Below, piece by piece: positions 49,147 through 57,400 of a stretch of DNA of 64,000 bases (positions within the stretch are counted from its first letter, which is position 1; each line of letters opens with the position of its first letter). Where the stretch lies: positions 453,547 through 517,546 of the forward strand of contig NZ_VTWT01000003.1 of the NCBI RefSeq assembly GCF_008727925.1. Reading direction: 5' to 3'. This DNA is from Adhaeribacter soli (GTDB lineage Bacteria; Bacteroidota; Bacteroidia; Cytophagales; Hymenobacteraceae). Both the position numbers and the translations under genes were made by a program. The notes below the pieces were generated by a model. The model was not told the origin of the DNA. It did no database searches and was given only the letters and a program-made list of their open reading frames with translations.

Positions 49147-49616
49147 GGCTTTATTTGCTTTTTAATTTCCGCTTCCTGTTGGTATAAAAATTCTTCCAGC
49201 TTCTTTATAAAAGCATTTTCGCCATGGATCACGGCCATTACGTGTTTCTTCTTCCCCTGCTTGGCATACGGCCGGGTAAAGGATACCTGCTTTTTCCAAG
49301 GGTTGTCATGGGTAATGCCGGCCACCACCAGGTGCAGCTCATCCTTCTCCAGTTTTTCCAGCAGGTTCTGCTCAGTGTCGTTTTCCCATTTTATGGTGGT
49401 TGGAATGGTGGCGGCAAAGGCTTTTACCAGGTCCGCCTCCAGGCCGGCAGGTTCCTGGGCGGTTTTAACGATCCAGGGCGGGTTTTCGGAATAACCTACC
49501 CGTAAGGTGTCGTTCTGAATCTTGGCCAGGGTTTTTTCCGGGTCTTTGGGGAAATTGCCGTTGCAGGCCTGTAATACCCATACGGCCGGCAGGAGGAATA
49601 GAAAAACGTACTTCAT
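49143..49616 (-). CDS. half-size periplasmic substrate-binding lipoprotein
   Basis: A 157-aa protein with a lipobox (VLQAC, Cys at residue 18). Lobe I of a family-3 solute-binding protein follows: TLRVGYSENPPWIV, GLEADLVKAFA, and LHLVVAGITHDNPWKKQVSFTRPY. It then goes straight into a C-terminal helix (about 120-155), where a normal family member has a second lobe of about 100 residues. So it is about 60 percent of normal length by design or deletion, with no sign of frameshift. The four-base ATGA overlap with the CDF gene implies a joint role, perhaps metal or ligand capture for the transporter (inference). Confidence 0.75.
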   Translation of the reverse strand: MKYVFLFLLPAVWVLQACNGNFPKDPEKTLAKIQNDTLRVGYSENPPWIVKTAQEPAGLEADLVKAFAATIPTTIKWENDTEQNLLEKLEKDELHLVVAGITHDNPWKKQVSFTRPYAKQGKKKHVMAVIHGENAFIKKLEEFLYQQEAEIKKQIKP

Positions 49617-50399
49617 TTGAAAGCGCTGCGGGAATGTTCGGATAGCCGTTGTGCTATATAGCAGCCGGTAGGCATACGGAGAAGCAGGGGCGGGAGTTAA
49701 GTAGATCGGTGGCGGGGAAACCTGATCCGTTTAGGTCTGCCATCAGCTTTAGCAAACGCGCGGTAGCCTGCTTTCCTGCTTCCGGTTCTTCCACTACATA
49801 AATGATAGGCTTTTAAACACAAAAAGTGGCTGAAGGCCTGTGCTATTCTTAGCAGGCCCGGAAAACAGGGGTTTGGCAGGTATAGGGTGTTGTTAGTGAA
49901 AGCCGGTTGATGTTTTAGATAGCTGCCGCCTGGTGAAATTATGGTTAGGAACTGGCGTGGTGTTTTAAATATTTTTGCTGTTTACCGCCCTTAAAGTGTT
50001 CTCTGCCTGGTAAAAATAACCACTGGCTAAGTCCTTCTCCTATGGGTTTAACATTTGGTTGCGAAGCTGCCGGAAGTTGTTAAATTTGTCGTGTAATCTT
50101 ATCTCAATCTCTCTGCGCAAATCATTTCTTTTTTCTCCAGTTTCGAATATCCTGAAGATTCGGGTGGAAGAGTACGCCTTTTGATTAAAGGAACAAGAGG
50201 CGCATGCATTTCTGTCTGAAGAAATGAACGCTTTCGGTAAAAACAGGGACAATACAAAAATACAAGGCAGTTAACATGCACCCGATTGCAGGTTCGCCGC
50301 CAAAGCGCCCTGATTGCCGGTTAAGGCGCCGTAGTTTCCGGTATGTTTCGGCTGGTAAAGCATTAAGAGCTAAATACATTCACTTTAAATAAAGAAACT
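49617..50399. other. 783-bp spacer without supported gene
   Basis: No convincing gene is found. A minus-strand open stretch at 49654-49812 reads IIYVVEEPEAGKQATARLL and ends CFSVCLPAAI; it lacks a start codon and may be a fragment. Minus-strand frames at 50040-50281 have no recognisable motif. No repeat of the families seen elsewhere was found here. The patatin gene promoter is not evident. Confidence 0.4.
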
Positions 50400-51671
50400 A
50401 TGAAAGTTGAACAGTTTACCGGGAATGCCGCCATACTCCACATTCTTGACGAATTGAATGAGAAGGGTATCAAGGAAAAGCAGTTTTCGGATGTAGTAGA
50501 CGACCTTGGAAATCAGTACGTAGATCTGGTGCAGGAAGGAGGGGGCGTATTGGGGATCGCATTGGCGGGGTATACCTATGTTCTGGAGCAAATGGACATC
50601 CGTTTCCTGCAACTGGCCGGCACTTCTGCAGGAGCAATAAACACCATGCTAATGGCCGCTGCCGGCAAGGTGCACGAAGAAAAAGCCTGCTGGATGCTTG
50701 ACAAACTGGCCAATAAGAACCTTTCCGATTTTATAGACGGCGACAGCGATGCCAGGGATTTTGTGGATGTACTTTTAAGCGGCGCCGGCAACCTGAAGAT
50801 CGGAATGAAGGGAATGCAGGTGATCGATAATTTCCGGGATGACTTTGGGTTGAATCCGGGCAAAAATTTCCACCAGTGGATCAAAAATATTCTTAGCCAG
50901 AATAATATAAAAACGCTTGCCGATCTGGAAAAACTAAGGGAACAGCAGCCCGACGGCGGAATAAAGACCAGGAAGGGGGAATCCCGTACTCCGGATAGGT
51001 TTAAGCGGGTCGCCCTGATTACAGCAGATATTACCACCGAAACCAAGGTTGAATTCCCCCGGATGGCGGAGCTGTACTGGGAAAATAAAGAGCAGGTAAA
51101 CCCCGCCGATTTTGTGCGGGCATCTATGTCTATTCCAATGTTTTTTCACCCTTACAAGGTAAGTAATATTCCTTATGGCCCCGAACGCTGGAAAAAATGG
51201 AAAGAGCTTGCCGGCTATATCGGAAATATCCCGAACGAAGTGCTCTTTATGGATGGCGGCATTATGTCTAATTTCCCGATCGACCTCTTTCATAATTTTA
51301 GCAAAGTTCCCGATGCTCCCACGTTTGGGGTGAAGCTTGGCCTGGATAGGGTAGAAGCGAACAAGAACGATAAATTCTTCGGGCTCCTGGGCTCCATTTT
51401 CGACTCGGCAAGGCACGTGCACGATTACGATTTCATTATGAGAAACCCGGATTATAAACACCTGCTTTGCTTTATTGAAACCGGGGGCCATAACTGGCTT
51501 AATTTTAATATTTCCGATGACGATAAAGTTGATTTGTTTATAAGAGGTGCCAGAGCAGCAGCCGGCTTCCTGCAGGGATTTGATTGGGATCATTACAAGA
51601 ACATCCGGGCGCAAGCCGCCAAACTCTACCAGTACGATAAAGCCACAGACGATCAGGTTCTTAGTGCTTAG
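50400..51671 (+). CDS. patatin-like phospholipase
   Basis: A 423-aa serine acyl hydrolase. The oxyanion region EGGGVLGIALAGY (about 46-58) is present, with GxSxG as GTSAG (74-78, nucleophile S76). The catalytic Asp is in MDGGIMSNFP (D285, residues 284-293). So the Ser-Asp dyad is complete, unlike many degenerate patatins. There is no signal peptide, so it acts in the cytoplasm or on the inner leaflet. The N-terminal 40 residues are helical. The next gene on the same strand, 238 bp on, encodes a membrane protein. Patatin lipases are effectors in some defence systems (CapV in CBASS), but no cyclase gene is nearby. Confidence 0.9.
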   Translation: MKVEQFTGNAAILHILDELNEKGIKEKQFSDVVDDLGNQYVDLVQEGGGVLGIALAGYTYVLEQMDIRFLQLAGTSAGAINTMLMAAAGKVHEEKACWMLDKLANKNLSDFIDGDSDARDFVDVLLSGAGNLKIGMKGMQVIDNFRDDFGLNPGKNFHQWIKNILSQNNIKTLADLEKLREQQPDGGIKTRKGESRTPDRFKRVALITADITTETKVEFPRMAELYWENKEQVNPADFVRASMSIPMFFHPYKVSNIPYGPERWKKWKELAGYIGNIPNEVLFMDGGIMSNFPIDLFHNFSKVPDAPTFGVKLGLDRVEANKNDKFFGLLGSIFDSARHVHDYDFIMRNPDYKHLLCFIETGGHNWLNFNISDDDKVDLFIRGARAAAGFLQGFDWDHYKNIRAQAAKLYQYDKATDDQVLSA

Positions 51672-51909
51672 ATCGCGCCTGTAAGCGTATCTGGCTGCAA
51701 GATAAAAGAGGCTTTTTATGCCAGAATGCCAGCGTTTTTAGTATAAAAACGGAGCACCAGATACGGTGAAGCGGTAAATCGCAACTTAAAAGCAGGGGCA
51801 AATACCAGGTAGAAGCCATCGGGCAGGTTGTCGGCGTGTTTTTTTGGGTTGTTTTTTGGGTAATAGGTTTATTATAAGGGTTTTGTCATAAAATTATAAG
51901 ATTGAAGTT

Positions 51910-52923
51910 ATGGAAAAAACAGTAAAGGAGCCGGTCAAATCCGATAAAGCAGAAGTAAATAACAGGTCGTTTACGTCCTATTTTAACCGGAAGCCCTTCT
52001 GTAATCAGTTTCCTGAATATGGATTCGTTTACTTCGATCACCTGCAGGCCGAATATGAAAACTACTTTATCGGTTCAATCTCAGATGTCGACCTGGATCA
52101 CATTGGCGCCATAAGAGAAAAAAGAAAAAATTATAGTCTGGCCTGGAGCGATGTATATAAATATGAAACCATTTTCCTGAAGCTGATCAATGAAAGCCAT
52201 CTGCCGCGTAAAGCCTGGGATCTGCGCAACCGATACCGCGATATTGTTGGTTTAAAAGAGTACGAGGCCTATCTGGCTTCCAGGCCGCCCGAAATACCCG
52301 GTCATTTTGATGCCGAAGAACTAAGAGCCGATATCGGGTACTTATTGGATAAGATTTACCTGCACTACTCCCTGACTCCCTACAATGAAAGGCTTAGAAA
52401 CTCTATTTCTAAGAAGGTGACAATAATGGTAATGGCCGGGTTGGCCCTGTTGATTTCAGCTGCCTTTTTGCCTAAACTTGCTTTGCTTGATTTTAGCTAT
52501 GCGGTGCCCCCAATCCTGATCGTTATTTATGCCGGCGCCATGGGAGGGCTGATAAGCATGCTGCAGCGCTACAATAATCTGCCCCGGGAGGGAGACCCGA
52601 TCAACAGCATTCCCGGCCTGATGCAATATTGGTCAAGAATGTTTATTCCGGCTATTAACGGAGCTTTCTTTGCCGCCTTGCTTTACATTATTCTGATCGG
52701 GAAGCTTATTAGCGGCGGCCCTTTCCCTGAATTTGCCGAAAGCCCCTTTTCCAATGGCAGTAGTATTTCCGATTTCCTGCTGGAATCGGTGCCCGATAGT
52801 CCGGGAAGTTATGCTAAGCTGATCGTTTGGAGCTTTATTGCTGGCTTTGCGGAAAGGTTTGTACCGGAAACGCTAACGCGCTTTGTTTCCAAAAGCGAAA
52901 AAGAAAAAGAAATAAAGGCCTAG
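51910..52923 (+). CDS. membrane protein with C-terminal FAGFAERFVPETL motif, function unknown
   Basis: A 337-aa protein. The first 165 residues are soluble and charged, with helices rich in Arg, Glu and Tyr (IREKRKNYSLAWSDVYKYE, AWDLRNRYRDIVGLKEY). Membrane segments follow at about 170-188 (VTIMVMAGLALLISAAFLP), 196-215 (PPILIVIYAGAMGGLISML) and 246-264 (AFFAALLYIILIGKL), with a weaker one at about 303-317. It closes with SFIAGFAERFVPETLTR, a motif seen at the end of several uncharacterised bacterial membrane proteins. The cytoplasmic front and short membrane part resemble a sensor/effector membrane protein. It follows the patatin gene and may work with it (inference only). Confidence 0.6.
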   Translation: MEKTVKEPVKSDKAEVNNRSFTSYFNRKPFCNQFPEYGFVYFDHLQAEYENYFIGSISDVDLDHIGAIREKRKNYSLAWSDVYKYETIFLKLINESHLPRKAWDLRNRYRDIVGLKEYEAYLASRPPEIPGHFDAEELRADIGYLLDKIYLHYSLTPYNERLRNSISKKVTIMVMAGLALLISAAFLPKLALLDFSYAVPPILIVIYAGAMGGLISMLQRYNNLPREGDPINSIPGLMQYWSRMFIPAINGAFFAALLYIILIGKLISGGPFPEFAESPFSNGSSISDFLLESVPDSPGSYAKLIVWSFIAGFAERFVPETLTRFVSKSEKEKEIKA

Positions 52924-52962
52924 TAATCCACAAAGGTTAAATTGTGGGTGCTACCTTTCGCC

Positions 52963-53184
52963 GTTGTTGCGTGTTTTCACCATAGCTGTCAGGCTAAGCT
53001 AATTTATTACGTCATCCCGAGCGCCAGTCGAGGGAACTTATGGTGCCGTATATCTAAAATTTAACAGTAAGACAAACCTTGCTACGCTCGCTTTGTCATT
53101 GTAATCTCCATAAGTTTCTTCGACAAGCTCAGAATGACCGCCTTTTTTAATTAGCCTGACGGCTATGGTGAAAACACCAACAAC
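52963..53184. mobile_element. 222-bp MITE-like element with 35-bp terminal inverted repeats
   Basis: Left end 52963-52997 (contains TTTTCACCATAGCTGTCAGG) and right end 53151-53184 (contains CCTGACGGCTATGGTGAAAA) are inverted copies with few mismatches. Inside is a GTCAT-family palindrome (53011-53138, from GTCATCCCGAGCG to AGAATGAC). There is no ORF. A homologous core lies at 33407-33580 and a solo end at 43725-43772. The rest of the spacer 52924-53484 holds only a 10-bp hairpin (53259-53284, TTGGCTTTGG with CCAAAGCCAA). Confidence 0.7.
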
Positions 53185-53484
53185 CATACTACAGCTTGCT
53201 TTTCCGGCAAATAAAGCTTTATGAAGCAATGGTTATTAAAGCCGGTGGAGCAACCTTTTTGGCTTTGGCTTACCCCAAAGCCAATGAATGCCCTTCTTGC
53301 CGGAACTTCTGTGCTTGAAAGTTAATACATGAAAGGGTAAGCACAGCGTTCCGATACTCCCTGCTTCATTTTAAAAAATGAGGCTAACCGGTTATGAATA
53401 GAACAATGTTTTTAGTTGGCTGCATTTAGGTCCGCAGGCAGCAGGTCAAATTTTCCATCTTTTAATCCTGGTAAAACTTAAAGT

Positions 53485-54258
53485 ATGAAAACGCTAAGAA
53501 TTGGCGATTCCGGCGATGAGGTCCGGCAATGGCAGTATTTTTTAACCGGTCAGGAACTGTATGCCGGGGTGGTAGATGGCCTGTTTGGGGAAGGAACAAA
53601 AGCAGCTTCTATGGCTTTTCAAAAACGGCATGGCCTCCAGCCGGATGGCATAGTTGGAAATAAAACGATTGGCATTGCCATGAGTTTAGGCATGGAAGTA
53701 GTGCCGGATGAGCATGTTGGAAAGGAGAGCCCGAGCTGGCCGCCGCGCCCCGCTTTCCCACCCTTGATGTCGAACGGCCACCGGGAGAGTCTTTTTGGCA
53801 GGTTCAATTACCGCCACCGGCCCTTGCCAGCTAACCGGGAGAATATAGAAGTGCTGGATGGCTGGGCCAATGCAAATATTATTAAGGTGCCTATTCCGCA
53901 ATTGAACCGGGTCAAGGGGAGCCCAACGGTATATTTTCACCGTTTAGCGGCAAACCAGCTTGCCCGTCTTTGGGATGATTGGGAAAGAGCTGGTTTAATG
54001 CACCATGTCCTGACCTGGGAAGGCGCGTATATGCCCCGTTTTGTAAGAGGCAACAACAAAACCTTAAGTAATCATGCCTTTGGTTCGGCCTTCGATATAA
54101 ATTATGCCTGGAATACATTAGGGACAATGCCGGCGCTGGTTGGCCAGAAAGGGTCGGTAAGGGAGTTGGTGGCAATAGCCAATGAGAATGGGTTTTACTG
54201 GGGCGGCCATTTTAACCGGTCCGATGGAATGCATTTTGAAGTTGCTTTATTGAAATAG
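53485..54258 (+). CDS. peptidoglycan-binding M15 peptidase (D-Ala-D-Ala carboxypeptidase/endopeptidase-like)
   Basis: A 257-aa protein. An N-terminal peptidoglycan-binding domain (about 5-66; VDGLFGEGTKAASMAFQKRH, PDGIVGNKTI) is followed by a zinc peptidase of the M15/VanY type. The likely metal ligands are H197 and D204 (SNHAFGSAFDI) and H250 (DGMHFEV). Such enzymes cut peptide stems in peptidoglycan. There is no signal peptide, which is unusual for a resident envelope enzyme and typical of phage or tailocin endolysins, but no phage genes are near. It stands alone between a repeat-rich spacer and the giant gene. Confidence 0.85.
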   Translation: MKTLRIGDSGDEVRQWQYFLTGQELYAGVVDGLFGEGTKAASMAFQKRHGLQPDGIVGNKTIGIAMSLGMEVVPDEHVGKESPSWPPRPAFPPLMSNGHRESLFGRFNYRHRPLPANRENIEVLDGWANANIIKVPIPQLNRVKGSPTVYFHRLAANQLARLWDDWERAGLMHHVLTWEGAYMPRFVRGNNKTLSNHAFGSAFDINYAWNTLGTMPALVGQKGSVRELVAIANENGFYWGGHFNRSDGMHFEVALLK

Positions 54259-54357
54259 CGAAACTACCTGGTAGATAATCAAAGCTCCGTTCACTAAATA
54301 TTTTGATATATATATGGAATAAGTGGTAATTTTCCTTTCTTTTCCATTGTTGTTTGT

Positions 54358-54365
54358 TATTTTTG
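54358..54365 (+). promoter_or_regulatory. -7 box (TATTTTTG) of the giant surface-protein gene
   Basis: A full TAnnTTTG match 38 bp before the ATG at 54404; it also argues for the ATG rather than the GTG at 54374 as start. Confidence 0.5.
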
Positions 54366-54403
54366 CTTTTTAGGTGTTTAAAAATCAGCCTGGTAACCCA
54401 TCT

Positions 54404-57400
54404 ATGAAGCAACCGCTACTCTCTCATTTTTCTTTTTCTGTTTTATGCAAAGTCTTTCTGGCGCTGCTGCTGGTAAGTTTTGCGAATCTGGGCTATGCCC
54501 AATGCCCGGTCAGCGCCTGCGTACCGGGGAATGCGCCTGCCGGAAACCTGATCTTCGGCATGGGCATTCTGAACGTAAACGTGAATAACGGGGCCATTAA
54601 CAAGACTAGCCCCGGCGCAACGGATGGTTACCAGGATTACGCCTGTACCACCGGCACGAGCCTTACTGCTGCCGTAGCCCACCCCATCAGCATCCGGACC
54701 AATCCTAATGTGAACGAGAACGTGCGGGTGTGGATCGACTATAATAACGATGGCATCTTCCATGTAACAGATGAACTGGCCTTCAGCTCCATCAATAATA
54801 TTCTGCATACCGGTACTTTTACCATTCCGGTTTCGGCCGTTACCAACACGCCTCTGCGCATGCGCGTAGCCGCCGACAACTTCTCTTCGCCGCTGCCTAC
54901 GCCTTGCTTTACCCCGCAGTATTCCCAGGTAGAAGATTACCGCATTACCGTTACGGCCAACACCAGCGCCCCGGCTCCGGAGTTCTCGGCTTCGGCTACC
55001 ACCACCTGCAACAGCACCGTTTCCTTTACCGATCTTTCAGCGAACGGCCCAACTTCCTGGACCTGGAACTTTGGTGATCCCAACTCCGGTGCCAGCAATA
55101 CTTCTACGCTGCAGAACCCTACTCACACCTTCTCGGCCCCGGGTACTTATACCATTACCCTGACAGCCTGTAATGCGGGAGGCTGCAATACTGTTACCAA
55201 AACCAGCTACATTACCTACCACAACAACGTGCCGGTTGCAGCTACCTGCACCCCGGCCACTTCCAGCTACTGCTGCGGCTATGGTATTACGAACGTGAAC
55301 TTTGGCAACGGGCTGATGACCAATACTTCGGTGAACGGGCAGGCCGGCTACCAGGACTTTACCTGCAGTAAGTCGGTGACGGTAACTGCCGGCAACAGCT
55401 ACCCGATCTCCCTGACAAGTGGCACCAACCCGCAGGACACCCGCATTTACATCGACTTAAACAACGATGGCAGCTTTACCGGTTCTAACGAAATGGTGTT
55501 CCAGCTCTTAAACCAGGTAAACCCTTCCGGCAGCATTACCATACCCGGCACTACTTTCCTGAACACGCCTCTGCGCATGCGCATTGTTTCCGATGAGATC
55601 GGCAGCACCTTTAACAGCTGCAGCGGCATTCTGAGTGGGCAGGCCGAAGATTACACCATCCGCATAAACCCGAATCCTAATCCGCCGGTGGCACAGTTCA
55701 CTTCTAATTACGCTTCCGCTTGCGATACCATTGTGCGCTTTACCGACCAGAGCACCAATGCACCTACTTCCTGGGCCTGGGACTTCGGCGACCCGGCTTC
55801 AGGAGCGCTGAATACTTCAACCCTGCCCAACCCGGTACACATTTACCATACCCCGGGCACGTACACAGTAACGCTGGTAGCTACGAACTCGAACGGCCCC
55901 AGCACCCAGACCAAGACCAACTATGTAACCATTGTAAAACCTTGTCTGAACTACTGTCCTTCCAACGGGCACAACAACACCAACATTCATATCAGCAATG
56001 TAACCCTAAGCAACCTCAACAATACTTCCGGCCAGGCGCCGAATGGTTACTCCGATTTTACCGCCCAGACGGCTACCCTGGTGCAGGGAAATCCTGCTAC
56101 CCTGAACGTAAGCCGAGGGGGAGGTTATATTAATACCTCCGTGAGTGCCTGGATCGACTTTAACCGCAACGGTATTTTCGAAAACACCGAAAGGGTGATG
56201 GCGCAGAACGCTATCAGTACAGTAGCTACTGTTGTTATTGCTGTTCCGGTATCTGCGCCTGTGGGCGGTACCCGGATGCGGGTCATGACAAGCTCCTTAA
56301 CAACTGCTCCAACAAACCCATGTGTCACCAACTCTCTGAACCTGGAAGTGGAAGACTATTCCATTATTATTCAGACTAACCAGCAGCCGCCGATCATAGA
56401 TTTTACCGTAAGCAGCCAGATCTCCTGTACCGGAACGGTTCAATTTAACGACAATTCTATGAACCAGCCGGCTACTTGGTTATGGAACTTTGGCGATCCG
56501 GCTTCCGGCACGGCCAATACTTCTACCTTGCAGGATCCGGCACACGTGTACGCCACTCCCGGGCTTTATACGGTAACCCTGACGGCTACCAATGCATATG
56601 GTACCAATACGCTAACCAAAACTAACTTTATCAATTACGACCCCAACAATACCTTTTGCACTACCGTGGTAATGCCTTCCACCGGTACGGCTCCGGTGGC
56701 GACCCGCTGTTCCGGTACTGTTTACGATCCGGGAGGGGCAACAGGAATGTATCCGAACAGCGCAAACGGTACCGTTACCATTGCCCCAACCGGAGCTGCA
56801 ACCGTTACCTTAACTTTTTCTGATTTCAATCTTCAGTCCGGAGCCGATTACCTGTGGATCTATGACGGGCCGACTACCGGTTCTCCGTTGATTGGAATGT
56901 ACTCGGGGCTGACCCTGCCGAATGGCGGTACCATAACTTCTACCGGCTCTGCCTTAACGTTAAACTTTACCAGCAATACCAGTGTGGTGAATAATGGCTT
57001 TGCTGCAACCTGGTCCTGTACAATGCCTACAGCTAAACCGGTAACCCGCTTCCAGGCAGATTTTACGGATATCTGCACCGGCGCAGTTCCATTTACCGAC
57101 GTTTCCACCAATGCGCCAACTTCCTGGCAGTGGAATTTTGGCGATCCGGCTTCCGGTGCGGCCAATACTTCTACGCTCCAGAACCCGACGCATACTTATT
57201 CTACAACATCCGCCCGGGCCTATACTGTTACTCTTATTAGCTGTAACAGCTTTGGCTGCGATACGCTTGTTCAAACGAATTATGTGAATATTGCTGTGCC
57301 CTGTCGGACATATTGCGTGTCGAATAACCACGTAAACACTGTGCAATGGATCGGCAACGTTACTTTAGGAACCATTAACAACAATACCGGCCAGGAGCCG

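Noticed and set aside
48508..49494. 328-codon plus-strand frame
   Set aside because: It runs antisense to the CDF and binding-protein genes, both of which are clear family members; its sequence is rich in Gly, Arg and Gln as expected of a shadow.
50934..51614. 226-codon minus-strand frame across the patatin gene
   Set aside because: The plus strand carries the complete patatin motifs; the antisense frame is incidental.
50400..52923. Patatin gene as part of a CBASS operon
   Set aside because: No CD-NTase, E1/E2 or JAB-like gene is next to it, so the CBASS label is not supported.
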